Shown here: positions 33,327-46,637 of the stretch, one piece after another
Layout of the letters: the number at the start of each line of letters is the position of its first letter
How positions within the stretch are numbered: position 1 is the stretch's first letter
DNA from: Isoetes taiwanensis
Taxonomy: Eukaryota; Streptophyta; Lycopodiopsida; Isoetales; Isoetaceae
NCBI GenBank assembly: GCA_021234155.1
Contig: JAJEKV010000002.1
Span: 38,491,841 to 38,555,840 of the forward strand
Length of the DNA stretch: 64,000 bases
Direction of reading: 5' to 3'
Translations under genes and position numbers: made by a program
Notes under the pieces: generated by a model
What the model was told of the DNA's origin: nothing
The model's database searches: none
What the model saw: the letters and a program-made list of their open reading frames with translations, nothing else

Positions 33327-34394
33327 ATGCTCAGACCAAAACATAGAGCAATGCAAGCCTGCAAAGAAAAGGTATCAATGCGGCCCTATCTTCAAGCCTT
33401 CAATGCGGCCCTATCTTCAAGGCAAATTCGGCCTGCTATAGGGCCGATTTGCCCTGTTCTAGCCCTTTCCAAGTTGTTTGTAGCCTTTCAATCACCCAGT
33501 CCCGAATCTGCCTTTTTTCCAGGATTGCCCTGGATTTGGAACGCCATGCCTAGATCCGGGTTAAAGAGAATCCTTCTGCACCTTTCTTAAAGAGAATCCA
33601 GAATCCATATTAGGGGAGGGCGGCCATTGGTCACAAGACGCCCCAAACTATGACTTCTGTAAAATCACAAACGCCTGCATTCTTTGACAAATAATAATTC
33701 TCTGTATCCATTTACATCAACCAAGTTTTGTCAAGTTTTAGTTTCTCTCTAGATTAATCTCTGATTACTCAGTTTGGAGTCTATATTTCATTTTAGAGTC
33801 TATTCCTGACGCATTGCCAAGGTAAGCTTAAAATATATTTTCTGTTGTTTTGAGTCACATTGCTTTTTTTATTCTGACAGTTGACATCTGCCATCTAAGT
33901 TAATAGATGGTCTTGACACAGTAGTAGAGTACACTATAGTAATCTAGTCAAAATCAGTATGGAGTTTACATTCTAAAGACATAGTATTACAGGGTTTGCT
34001 TAGGGATCGACACCATGTACTAGAAAGCACTAAAGAAGGATGAAGCGAGTGAAGAATGGAGGGAAAGGCTACACAGTAGAAAAAACGATCCAGCTAAAAA
34101 TAATAAAAGAAGGCTGTACATATTTCAAATTCTTTCTCAAGTAGGAAAGAGGTCACATATCAAGAATAGAATCTACAAGAGTATTTATTTCAAAGCTTGG
34201 GTTAATGATAGTTAAAATTTGTGCGGAGTCTTATTGAAAAATCACCAGCCCATGCTCACTTCTTTGTGAAAGCTAACCTTCAAGAACAGGTTTATGTAAG
34301 CACGACACACTCTTTTCAAACCAGTAGACAATAGCAACTACGAAAGTACACATTCAAATAAGAAAACTTTGAAGTTGGGATTCAATTTTTGAGA

Positions 34395-34667
34395 CTAAAG
34401 ATGGCAAGACAAAATCACTAAATACACTAACTCACCATAAATCGCTACAAGAGCAGATTCCGCTTTCAAATACATGGAACCGACTTGCATCACTGCAGAT
34501 GGCACTTGTTCTATCTTTGAGATGCCAACAATAGCTTTATGAGAATTATCACAATTAGAATTTGTTCTTACGGTTGTTCCTGGTGTTATATTCATAATTG
34601 CACAATAAATGGCCAGTTTCTCACTATGCATAAATAGTAAATATTCATTGTTAGATATGTCCCCGCA
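34395..34667 (-). pseudogene. DYW-like fragment, U3
   Basis: Equivalent of 3795-4067, open for 78 codons with MHSEKLAIYCAIMN, PGTTVR and SHKAIVGISKIE. The upstream edge is altered where TCCTGCAAGAGACTGCC of other units reads TCCCCGCAAGAGACCCGCC (34660-34677). Confidence 0.6.
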
Positions 34668-35261
34668 AGAGACCCGCCTATGTTAGCCTTGTATCTTGCT
34701 TTCGACTACAACTTTTCTTGTAATTTTTACACTAAAAATGGCCTTTGTCCCCATCAACAAATTCTGGACTATTCCAGCATTGTCGGCCTAAATTTTTCCT
34801 GGAATTTTCTGAGCTCTAGAGGTCCTACCCATAACCCATGGCCTTGATTTGTTCACTTTCGTTCTACATGCCTAAACCTACATAAATATTACCCATCAAC
34901 ACATAAACTAGAGGATCACCACTATTCAATGTTGCACAAGGCAACCAGATAACTTGATAAAACTAAATTATTCTCAAGTCGAGCATTGCAAATTTGCATA
35001 TGAATGTCCTTTCCATCTTCCAAGGTCATAGGACTGCACATGCCTTTAATGCAACAACATAACTTGGTAAAAGTGGAGTGCAAAGATGAATAACCATAAA
35101 ACCGATTGATAAAGGTTATAGTTTATGGCATGCCAAATACAATTAAATAGCTCACCCTATCCTAGCATCTTTATGCTCCTTGCAAAATCATCATTGTCTG
35201 ATGCACCCATAAACCATGTTTTCTTTGTTGCAGAATCGAGATGATTCGTGAAGGCGCATTA

Positions 35262-35675
35262 GCTTTGATGTCACGAGTTTTTGAGAGCCTGTGTGTCTAA
35301 ATTGGTCCCTTCATTGTTCAATGGTGGCTTCCAACTAATAGCAGTCCAAGAATATTTCAAAAGTATCTTCTGAGCCTTGCAACACGTTCTTTATAGAAGA
35401 AAAGTCTCCACGAAAGATTAATAGCATTTCTCTTCCGGATTAGATTGATGTGACACAAGACGATCTGTAACGGCACATAAGCTTTGATGTCATGAGTTTC
35501 TGTGAGACCCGTGTGTATAAGTTGGTCCCTTTCTCGCCCACGGCGGCTTCCAATTATAGCGAGCCTCGAGAACATTTCAAAAGCATCTTCGAAAGCAAGA
35601 CGACCTTTGCAAAGATGTCTATATAGAGAAGTTTCCACGAGATTAACAACATTTCTCTTCTGGTTAGATTGATGC
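35262..35675 (-). repeat. Tandem coding-like module pair, U3
   Basis: Equivalent of 4647-5073. The second copy has several changes at CAG/CTG sites (35565-35610), so SCSEDTFEMFSDCYNW is degraded to FEDAFEMFSRLAIIG. Confidence 0.45.
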
Positions 35676-35689
35676 CTCCATAAACCTGA

Positions 35690-36248
35690 CATTAGCATAA
35701 ACCAAAGTTCCAATAATAACATCTAAAGGGAAAGAAGAACATAAAAATCGGCCATGGATAACCCTTCCCTCAAGCTGCATGGCTCCAATACGCCAAGTGC
35801 TTTCAACACGCTTTTGGCACGTGAACCTTACCGGCCCAACAACCCCGCTCTTGAATATCATCTATAAGACGTACAACAAGAACATCTTCATTACAATAAT
35901 TATATCTTCAATATAATTGCCCCCCATGTCACCACATTCCTACTTAATGATTGATTAAAAACTTTGCGTGCTTCATCTCAACACCCCCGCTTTTGCATAC
36001 GTATCAATGAGAGCACATACTACATAAACATCGGACACCAATCCATTGTTTATAACCTGTATGTGCATAAGTCTCCCCTCCTCTATTTCACCAGAATTAC
36101 CACATGTTCTGATGATGCTACAAAAAATAGCCTTCTCTAGCTTCAATATCTTATCCCGCATCATCTTTATATTATAAAATAAAACCGTGGCGTCTGTCTG
36201 TCCGCCCAATCGACGGTCCGAGATCGTCCCAATAATCCTCCGCCCCAA
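35690..36248 (-). pseudogene. PPR fragment copy b, U3
   Basis: Equivalent of 5100-5603. Open 91 codons at 35973-36248 carry GGQTDATVLFYNIKMMRDKI, EEGRLMHIQVINNG and ALIDTYAKAG. The downstream piece (35664-35861) is frame-shifted at CTG/CAG sites. Confidence 0.7.
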
Positions 36249-39200
36249 TCGACGGCTGAGATTATCTCATACGCAATCTACTGTTCAGATTATGCGTTGG
36301 TGCCCCTCCGCCCCATTGACGCTAAAATCGTGCCCGCAAAAGGCATCCGTATAAAAAAAAGGTGTGACAAATATGGATCTTTTCGGCTGGGCAACGCCTT
36401 TTCATTATTGACGTGATCTTCTCATATCGATGCCGAGGCTTTTAGCACTGTGATACTCTTAAAACTACCCAGAAATACTTTCTTCAATCTGACTATCTCA
36501 GAACAGACTTCTTGCATAGATTAAAGAGGTACAGAAATGTGATTTCTTGGCATGGTCATGTTTCCGTTAAATTTGATGGTTGATTTTAACTGGTGTTACC
36601 TAACGCCCATTATCCTCATGAAAAATGCGATAAAAATGTCCATGAAAATGCAACAAAAATTGTTTTCGGGACATCATGTATTTTTGTCGTTTTGCCTCCA
36701 TGATTCTAGGCCACTTAGAAAAAATTCCAGTTTACATTGCTCCAGTTGATTCTGTTATGTGTTGCAGTAAAATCTGTTATTAGGCTTCCAACAAATTTGA
36801 CATCTCTGCCTGTTCTTCCACTAACCTAGCGATTCAAATGCTTGATTCCAATGCATGCAACTATGGTGGCTTCCTTCGCTATGGCAGGAAAAGGGAAAAA
36901 ACTTCATTACAAAATTAGGGTTAGAATCAAGGATAGCGATGTATGCTCTCGGCACCTCCTTTATAACAAAACAAATGTACATGTTGTAGGTACATGACGA
37001 GTTAGTAAAACCATTATGATCGGGATTAAAAAACCTCGCCCTCACGGGTTTTCGAGGAAAAACCCTAACCATAATAGCATCACTAACTTATGTCCGGTCC
37101 AAAGTTGTAATAAGATAATAAGCCAAATACCCTCATGCTCACTAGCCTTGTTGGGTGAAATATACACAATAATAATGCGATCAAATGGACAAACTCCATG
37201 CTTAAATAGCCTTCTCAATTGAACTTTAACAAGTGGCTAGAGTACGATTAGCTTGACCAGGACGACTAACCATTTGGTGCGTGCTTTTGACCTGCTTCCT
37301 GCATACACAATAAAAAGAAAAACCAAGCCACTAGGGGCTCCTCCAGGCACGAGGGCGTTCAACCAGGCACAGGGGCCTCCATCCAGGCACGAGGGCCTCA
37401 CCATGAACAAAACAATATATCGGACCCGGGGGGGGGGGAGGGTGGGCTTGCACACATGTTACAAAAAGGAGCTGATGAGAAAGAAAGGGAACGTGGGAGG
37501 AACTAAATAAGGAACTATGGAATATGACAAACTAACTAACTACCTAACTAACTTCACAGTTCTAGAACCTCATTTACCTTCTATTCTGCGAAACGAAGAT
37601 AAATCTCATTTCTAGAACTGCTATGAAACACATGGACAAGAATGCTGAAAAAGAGGCAGAAAAAAATGAGCAATGTGATTCGGATAGGCACTATAAATGA
37701 GACGAAAGGACCAAAAAAGAAAGGAATATATATCAACCATGTAAACACTTGGAACACTCAAGGCCAGCGCCTTGACAATATTTTAAGAAGGTTCACCATG
37801 GTACACACCTATAACAAGGCAAAATTGTCTAAAAATAAGGAGAACCAAATAAAGCAAGATAGAAGGAGTTAAACACCTTTAAAAGTCACGCACAACAATA
37901 CTACTAAGGAGTACAAACGACAATGTCTCTAATGTGGTACAAACACCTAAGATCACAAGCTATAGACAAGGCAAAACTAATAAGAATTATGAGAACCAGA
38001 TGCGAAGGAATAGTGGGATATTCAGCAAGATGGTAAGGGTTCGAACACACAATCTTTTAAGTCTCAAGGCTAACAAGTTACCACCACAGCACTAAGCCAT
38101 CCTATGTCATGCAGTAAATATTCCATAGAATCGTGGCAAAGAGCTAAATACCTTAAATCAATTAGACGAAGTCACAAGTTCTTGGGATCCTCAGAAGCCC
38201 ACCACCGACCAAATAAATTTGTCAAGCGACCAACCAATGGAATTTACCAGCAAAAATCGGCCACCAGCAAAAGTTACTCAAACAGGGTTAAGGGCCGGAT
38301 TAAAACAACTGGTCGATCTTTGTCATCAAAGCACTTCTTCTTAGCCTTTGGAAGCGACAATCTCATCTCTCTTCGGTTCGACCCAAATTAATTCTGTTCA
38401 TCATAAGATCTTTACAAAAACCAACAATAACAATCTGCAGCCGCTAGAAACAGGATCAAAGTTCCTTGTATCTCTATCAACTTTAGCATAGATTCTGGTA
38501 TAACAACAGGCCAAACAACACTTTTAGAAGCCTTGGAATGGGCCGAGCAAAACGGATCGACTTTATTTTCAATTGGCAAAGAACGCGCAATTTGAACAAA
38601 TACTCTGTAAAGAGACTAAAACAATGAGGAATCAGAAATGGGCGATGGTAGCATTGATGAACCTCAACTTCTGGATGACTTTGGCAATGGACTTCCTACC
38701 ACAGTCTCCTCATCAGATTCTTTTTGCGAAAATACACGATAGCATCTTATGATCTTGCGTAAAAAATATGATTATAGAGAACACAAAAGAATGCTTAATG
38801 AATTTGTGCAAAGATCAAATTGCACAATCGAGAATCTTGGAATCATAACATGTTAATCATAACGTTATTAATGCTTAGCATGCAGATAAGACTTACTTGT
38901 GCCGAAGTTTGAAGATGGAACCAGTGCTAGACCTAGGAAACAAATCACTTGCATATTTGTATTGGCATCCCAATACTCAAGGCATAGCAAGTTCCCATAA
39001 GAGGATCATCAGTACAAATCTATAAGAAACAATCAATACAACATTTTAGAAACAATATCAAGAACTACAACCTTAAGAATCACAACCTCATCTTGGTTCC
39101 TCATCTTGGTTGCCCTACTTTTGAGATAGTCCGGAATCATTTTCCGACCTTAGCATTCCATTCCACGCTTCCACAACTTCTCAGCGCACCATCTGTGCAT

Positions 39201-39289
39201 GACTTGTCATTATTCATACTTGAGGTTCTAGATCGGCCCGCAATTACGAGCCCCTCAAAGAGTCATTATCTAAGCTTGTCTAGTATCAT

Positions 39290-39444
39290 CATTACTGCAA
39301 AGGTTTTTCCCTTGAAAACCTTTCGAGGCAGGGGTTTTTTAATCCTAGTAGTAATGATTATACTAGCCCATTGTATGGGTCCCATGACCTATTGGTCTCC
39401 GTGGACGTTAAAAAAACTATTCTATTCTATTCTATTCTATTCTA
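39290..39444 (+). mobile_element. Truncated retroposon 3' end with (ATTCT)5 tail, U3
   Basis: Copy of the element at 8695-8855, with a tail of intermediate length. Confidence 0.6.
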
Positions 39445-40032
39445 ACATTGGTAGTTCTAGCTATATCCTCTAGTTCCGTTGCATGGAAATAAACAAAAAA
39501 ATCAAGTGTTTCTCCAAAATTATTAGAGCTTGCAAAGTAAAAACACTTCCTGTAACATTGAGCCAACAGAGAAGAGTTAATATGCCAAGACACATGGAGC
39601 CTAAGAGGATATATTACCGGAATATACCAAAGCTAGAGATATTTCAGCTCGAGAATGTGGATGTGCCTATGGCCATATTGAAAACATAACATTTTATTGA
39701 TCTAGAACTTTTAGTACAACCATATTTTATATTTGATTATATACTCAATCAGGGGCTAAAGAGGAAAAAAAAAATGAAGCTTGGATTTATGATTCCATGC
39801 ATACAAGCCATCAATGCGACTACGAAAATAGCACACCAGTAAATATCAACCTAACAATCTTGAGACGTAGCAACACTATGCCCAAACCGCCAAGAACCGT
39901 AAAAGAACATACAACGATGAAATCGTGGAGAATAGCTCTGCAAAATAAAACAGAGATTTTAGCCCATGCAAGAATAATTTATCAAAGAATATAGATAGAT
40001 AGATAGATAGAGAAGGAAATGAAGAACCATGC

Positions 40033-40655
40033 AGAGAAGAAAGGCACGAATACCTATGGTCTTTATTAGGATGATGCCACTGCAAGGAAGAATTAGGATC
40101 TACAATTGCTCTAGTATAATTAGATCTAATAACAAGTAGGCCGATTTTGTTTTTTTCCAGTTGCATATATATGATATTGAAGTTCCTAGATTACATTATA
40201 AGAACAATCATCTACATATTTTGATGGATTAAAGATGCCAATCATTTAACTACTAAAAGCAGGACCTCCAATACCTGACCTCTCTTTTTCCAACCATGTA
40301 TCTTATTTTTTTCTCAAGAACTTCGATAGGTTTTGTTCCAGGTGGCTTTAACTATAATTTGAAGAAATCCGGGGTCCTTTTATCTGATCTTTTACCATCT
40401 TGTAACATCCTGGTCAAAGACAAATAGAAGATATGAAAATAACAAAGCAAATGGAACTCCAAAACTATGACAGAAACCATAGTATAATGTGAAGGATGGA
40501 TCCTTGAAAGCCTTAAATGCTCTATTGGCCTCCAGCCAAACTTAAAATACCGATCCTTGCATGTTCCCTGCTTGTCAAGCTACTTGGCATGTTCTTAAAG
40601 ACAATAACCTCAAAGAACATTGTGTCTAGAAGAGGGAAACGGAAGACTCGATACA
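40033..40655. repeat. Host block H, copy 1 of 3
   Basis: Runs from AGAGAAGAAAGGCACGAATA to GGAAGACTCGATACA. In U1 this block occurs once (about 9443-10070) in continuous sequence. Copy 1 lacks 12 bp near 40390 that copies 2 and 3 keep. No gene inside. Confidence 0.9.
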
Positions 40656-41792
40656 GGCAGCGGGAGCCCCAGTTGACGCAGTGTAGCCCACGCTTTTTCC
40701 CTGAACCAGATCAAAAGCCTTCGAAGTCCACAAAGCAAAGAACACAAGTCCCGCCGATGATTCCTACTGTCTTCAATCGCCAAGCCCGCAAGTAAAGATA
40801 TGGTCAATCGCTGAGTGGCGGGGTCTAAAGCCCGCCTCGTGAGGGCTCGCACATCTGCCTCCGCCTCGCCGGGTCAACTAGCTGCTTTCGAGAATGCCGA
40901 ACAACAGGTTTGGCAAATAATTGAATCGACCATGATCGTCCCCGCAGAATTGGCCGGACAAAGGTGGGTCGCCCGCCTTGTGAATGGGAACAACCCCGCT
41001 TGTGGTCCATTGTCGGGAGACCTTCCCGCAATGCTCGCTGGAACGGTAGTGAGGATCGGGCACAAGCCGGCCCCGCCCATTTGAGTAACTCGGCTCGCAT
41101 ACCATCGAGGTCACCGCCTTCCCATTAGCCACCGTTGCCCCTCCTCAACATCCTCGTCCACCAGAACCAATGGGGGCCATCCCTGGGGGTATGGGCGTAC
41201 GCCCCCTGGCGGGTCATAGAGCCGCCGCAAGTACTATTCCCACCGCCGGGTGTGATGTCCCCCCCGGCTGGGCGGCCTTCGGAAGCACTTCTGGCCAAAA
41301 GGTTCGAGGATGAGTGTCCAGCAGGCCAACATCTCCCCCGATGCACGGCAAAGTACCGCGCCTTTGTGTCCTTCAGATGGGCGCGGTATCATATCGGTGG
41401 CCCATAAGCGGGTACACGGATCCGCGTGACGGAGCCGCCGCTTGCGTTCTTTACACCCGCATCAAACCATCGGTTCTGCGGGAATGTTCGCTGACCCGAA
41501 GCGGCGACGCTGGGGTTCCGCCAAAGCACTCTGTCCACGATCCCGTAATAGCGAAGTCACCGGCCTGTCTCACGCTCTAGTGTGGGGAGGTCTGCAATTA
41601 CCGGGAGGGCGCCCATGAGCATCTCGGCGTAGTCCTCTCTTTTGCCATAATCTAGTCTCAACCGAGGACTAGCGAGGGCCGGCATAGTGGGGGTTCTCGG
41701 GCGGCTTGCCAAACCAGTCCAAATAAAGTGGGAGGTGATCTGAGTCGACCTCCTCATCCCGACTGTGTGTGCCCACCCTGAAACGACTGATG
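40656..41792 (-). mobile_element. Internal LINE EN-RT fragment, copy 1
   Basis: GC-rich against AT-rich surroundings. In sense (minus) direction it codes, in several frames, for the end of an apurinic-type endonuclease (FRVGTHSRDEEVDSDHLPLY), then a linker, then the N-terminal part of a LINE reverse transcriptase (GVVPIHKAG) ending around RT motif A (LRQLGLPLP at the edge). Both ends are internal: no 5' UTR, no 3' UTR, no tail. Frames are more broken than in copy 2, mostly at CAG/CTG/CCG sites. Confidence 0.8.
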
Positions 41793-42429
41793 AGAGAAGA
41801 AAGGCACGAATACCTATGGTCTTTATTAGGATGATGCCACTGCAAGGAAGAATTAGGATCTACAATTGCTCTAGTATAATTAGATCTAATAACAAGTAGG
41901 CCGATTTTGTTTTTTTCCAGTTGCATATATATGATATTGAAGTTCCTAGATTACATTATAAGAACAATCATCTACATATTTTGATGGATTAAAGATGCCA
42001 ATCATTTAACTACTAAAAAAGCGTGGACCTCCAATACCGACCTCTCTTTTTCCAACCATGTATCTTATTTTTTTCTCAAGAACTTCGATAGGTTTTGTTC
42101 CAGGTGGCTTTAACTATAATTTGAAGAAATCCGGGGTCCTTTTATCTGATCTTGTACATATTGTTTTACCATCTTGTAACATCCTGGTCAAAGACAAATA
42201 GAAGATATGAAAATAACAAAGCAAATGGAACTCCAAAACTATGACAGAAACCATAGTATAATGTGAAGGATGGATCCTTGAAAGCCTTAAATGCTCTATT
42301 GGCCTCCAGCCAAACTTAAAATACCGATCCTTGCATGTTCCCTGCTTGTCAAGCTACTTGGCATGTTCTTAAAGACAATAACCTCAAAGAACATTGTGTC
42401 TAGAAGAGGGAAACGGAAGACTCGATACA
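41793..42429. repeat. Host block H, copy 2 of 3
   Basis: Same limits as copy 1. It follows the LINE fragment directly (…ACTGATG then AGAGAAGAAAGG) and leads into a second LINE fragment at the same base. Confidence 0.9.
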
Positions 42430-43554
42430 GGCAGCGGGAGCCCCAGTTGACGCAGTGTAGCCCACAGCTTTTCCCGGGGAACCGTATCAAAAGCCTTCGC
42501 GAAGTCCACAAAGCAGCAACACAAGTCCTGCCGATGATTCCGGCTGTCTTCAATCAGTGCCCGCAGTGTAAAGATATGGTCAATCGTTGAGTGGCGGGGT
42601 CTAAAGCCTGCCCGTGTGAGGGGCTCGCACATCCGCCGCCCCCAGGGGTCAACTGCCGCCGAGAATGCCGACCAACAGCTTTGGCAAATATTGAATCGAC
42701 CATGATCGTCCCCTAGAATTGGCCTGGACAAAGGGTCGCCCGCCTTGTGAATGGGAACAACCCCGCCAGTGGTCCATTGTCTGGGAGACCTTCCCCGCAA
42801 TGCTCGCTGGAACGTGGTAGTGAGGATCGCACAAGCTGCCGCCTTCCCATTTGAGTAACTTCGCCCACAAGATACCATCGAGGTCACCGCCTTCCCATTA
42901 GCCACCAGTTCCTCCTCAACATCCTCGCCCACGAGAACCAATGGGGGCCATCCCGGTGGGGGTATGGGCGCACGCTGCCCCCCTGGCGGGTCATAGAGCC
43001 GCCGCTAGCACCGCTCCCACCGCCCGTGTGATGTCCCTCAGAGGGTCGGGCCGGCCTTGGGCACTCAAGGCCAAAAGGTTCGGGAGGATGAGTGTCCAGC
43101 AGCTCAACATCTCCCCGATGCACGGCAAGGTACCGCGCCTTTGTGTCCTTCGATGGGCGCCGATCAGTGGGTGGGTCCGCAAGCAAGTACCGGATCCGCA
43201 ATGTGACGGAGCCGCCGCTTGCGTTCTCTTCACTCCGCATCAAACCATCGATTCTACGGAATGTTGTTGACCGAAGCGCGACCGGGGTCCGCCAAAGCTG
43301 TCCGGCACGCATCCCGTAATAGCGGTCACCGGTCTGTCACGCTTCTAGTGTGGAGGTCTCCGTAATTACCGGGAGGGCGCCCATGAGCATCTCGGCGTCC
43401 TGCGCCGCCATAATCTAGTCTCAACCGAGGACTACGAGGGGTCGGCATAGTGGGGGTTCTGGCGGCTTGCCAAACCAGGTCCAAATAAAGTGGGAGGTGA
43501 TCTGAGTCGACCTCCTCATCCCGACTGTGTGTGCCCACCCGGAAACGACTGATG
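42430..43554 (-). mobile_element. Internal LINE EN-RT fragment, copy 2
   Basis: Same segment as 40656-41792, better preserved. In sense direction it carries the endonuclease end (SRDEEVDSDHLPLYLDLVW), then SVTLRIRYLLADPPTDRR and KARYLAVHRGDVELLDTHPP. The RT region follows: AGFRPRHSTIDHIFTLRALI then QDLCCCFVDFAKAFDTVPRE, with motif A FVDFAKAFD. It stops before the catalytic YADD box, so it cannot encode an active polymerase. Confidence 0.85.
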
Positions 43555-44191
43555 AGAGAAGAAAGGCACGAATACCTATGGTCTTTATTAGGATGATGCC
43601 ACTGCAAGGAAGAATTAGGATCTACAATTGCTCTAGTATAATTAGATCTAATAACAAGTAGGCCGATTTTGTTTTTTTCCAGTTGCATATATATGATATT
43701 GAAGTTCCTAGATTACATTATAAGAACAATCATCTACATATTTTGATGGATTAAAGATGCCAATCATTTAACTACTAAAAGCAGGACCTCCAATACCTGA
43801 CCTCTCTTTTTCCAACCATGTATCTTATTTTTTTCTCAAGAACTTCGATAGGTTTTGTTCCAGGTGGCTTTAACTATAATTTGAAGAAATCCGGGGTCCT
43901 TTTATCTGATCTTGTACATATTGTTTTACCATCTTGTAACATCCTGGTCAAAGACAAATAGAAGATATGAAAATAACAAAGCAAATGGAACTCCAAAACT
44001 ATGACGTAAAACCATAGTATAATGTGAAGGATGGATCCTTGAAAGCCTTAAATGCTCTATTGGCCTCCAAATTAAACTTAAAATACCGATCCTTGCATGT
44101 TCCCTGCTTGTCAAGCTACTTGGCATGTTCTTAAAGACAATAACCTCAAAGAACATTGTGTCTAGAAGAGGGAAACGGAAGACTCGATACA
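43555..44191. repeat. Host block H, copy 3 of 3
   Basis: Continues without interruption into the normal unit sequence (GATACAAAAATAGGTC), as in U1 at about 10070. Confidence 0.9.
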
Positions 44192-44981
44192 AAAATAGGT
44201 CTAATGAGGCCGGAATAAAAACAAGCAAGCAATCCATGTACTCACAATATGTAGCATTTATGCCGTGAAGAATAATCATGTCAGCAATCATGGCATCCAT
44301 TATTCTTGCCAGCTGAAATCGACCCAAAGAGAAAAGGACCGAAAACTCGAAATCCAAAATCTTACAAGAAAAATTCTTCCAACTTTTGGAAGATTGGGAA
44401 TTTATGTCGGCTCACAACCTCCTCAAAAACTTAGGAAAATAAATTAAAAAACAAAATCCAAAAAGGTTTTTTACCAAACCAGAAAAACCAAATTTGAAAA
44501 ATAGATATGGTGCATTTTTCTTTTGAAATCAAGAACACTTGAGTGGCCGACATAAAATATTGAGCAATTAGATTGAATAATTGTGCCACGTAACAATATG
44601 TTACTTAAAATATCTGGCATGGAGTGGAGAGGAATTTGTATGTATCAACTTGCATTGTGCAAATTGAAATTCTAGTCATTGCCTCTCATAGTGAACTGCA
44701 TAAGGGGTGCCCTTATAGCTCAATCCCTCTTTCTCTATTCAAGAGGACATAAAATGCCATGACAATCTATAGAGAGTACGACAAATTATAGTGGGGTTGA
44801 ATAGGGGTAAACGTAAACTTGTTGCTAATGAAAGATTTAACAAATATACCATGCAACGCTATCCAGATATGCAACATCTCTTTCATAGGCGCAGCAATTA
44901 TTCTAGATCAATGGCCTTCCAATCCTTGGACTGGCTATGTCTAGATAATTTTAGAAGCATAAATTTACTACTAGCATTAGT

Positions 44982-45156
44982 ATTATCTTATCTTATTCTT
45001 GGTAGCCTTTTAATATTTGGTTATTGTGTTTGGTGATGGGGCCTAGTCCCCTGGGTTTTAGATGGGTCAAGTTGCCCTTGCATGTCTTGGTCCCCATAAC
45101 CCGCTGGGTTTTAAAGTGGGCGTAAAATTTATCTTATCTTATATTATCTTATCTTA
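44982..45156 (+). mobile_element. Truncated retroposon 3' end with TTATC-type tail, U3
   Basis: Copy of the element at 10858-11026. The CCGTGGACG motif is altered to AAAGTGGGCG and nearby CAG/CTG sites are changed (45050-45120). Confidence 0.45.
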
Positions 45157-46637
45157 ATGCATTTTTACTGCTATTTGTATCCAGTAAATAGATTGATGGT
45201 GGTGAAGTGGCATATAGAGAGCTTTGGGAAGTAATCCCTTTGCTGGAACATGTATTTTCATTGGTGTTGATGGTCTATTCATGGAGGTAAGATGTCTAAA
45301 AAGACATGTTTGATTGACTCTAAAACCCTGCTTTTATGTACCAGTGACTGAAGTGGTTTCACTAACTGCACGTACATGACAATCCCCTAAGTGCTCTAGT
45401 TGATGGCCCTACACAGTGGATAAGGCGATGCAACACCTTTCCAGTTTATAGATTTCAAAATTGGTGCAATGCAAAGCCTGCCTTTAGAAGCAATACTGGT
45501 CATATTGATGTAACCCATATTACTATGTAGTATGCAAGTTCTACACAACTATCTATGCGCTTTTGTTTGGGACAACATTATGGGACTTTGAATAGAAAAC
45601 GTAAGTCTAGTTGTTCTCACCACATGTTGGCGTTTGCAAAAGATCCTACATTCTCTACTGCATACAATCTATGAGCACACAACAAGAGCTATTTAATATG
45701 TTGGCCTCAATGTATGCTACTACCATATTCATTGGTGTCGCAAATGCACAATCTATGAGCTGTTATTGGTGTTGGACAAAGTGTTTTCTACCGTGAAAGA
45801 GGTGCTGGAATGTACTCATTACTAGTATTGTATTAACAACTAGTAGATAGAAATATACACGGTCCTTGAAATATTGTAAATGTAACGACCCTAGTTAGCT
45901 AGCTTTATAAATAATATCCCTCAATTTGCTACCTCATGTTTCTAGTTCTCCTTAATTGCCAACCTAAGGCATTCTGCAACTGTAATATCCAACGACTTTG
46001 AATATCCAACGATAACATGTTCATAGTCGATGCTTGTATTTATCTAGGATGCCAACAAGTTATTTTGAAATATCTAGCAAAAAATATTGTGAAGCTCAGA
46101 TTCAAGAGTCCACGGTACAGTTTCGGCATTGAGGACCCGATCATCCCAGTTAGCCCGTGAATATAGATAGATAGGTGGATGGATAATACTTCTTCAATAG
46201 AGGTAAAATGCAAAAAATGATATATCATAGCAAAGACAATTCTTCTGAAATGGGACATATCACTTCAAGTTGTTCCAAAACCGAAGGAGGGTAATGACGT
46301 GTTAAGTTTCACTAGCTATGTACATTGCAAATAAATTGTTGACAATAATCTTGACTTGCTTAGATAGTTATTCCAACTACGGAATGACATTGGAATTTAT
46401 TAGTGGGTAGAAATGCACATGGTCTTTAGTCTTCTAGATGATGAGAGAATTTGTGGAACTTTTGGCTAACATAATGCACGTAAGTAATCCTTGAGTAATG
46501 ATATTAAAGGAATGTATTAGCAACTAGTAGATAGAAATATGCACGGTCTTTGAAATCTTCTAAATGTAATGACCATTTTGTAACATAAAATCTTCTACTT
46601 AATAGAATACAAGCTGGATCTGTGCAGGCATGCTCTC

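Noticed and set aside
42941..43270. GC-rich plus-strand frames in the LINE fragments
   Set aside because: Shadows of the LINE coding strand, long only because GC-rich DNA has few stop codons.
40033..44191. CRISPR-like or satellite array
   Set aside because: The 1.76-kb period consists of host DNA plus LINE coding sequence, with only two to three periods.
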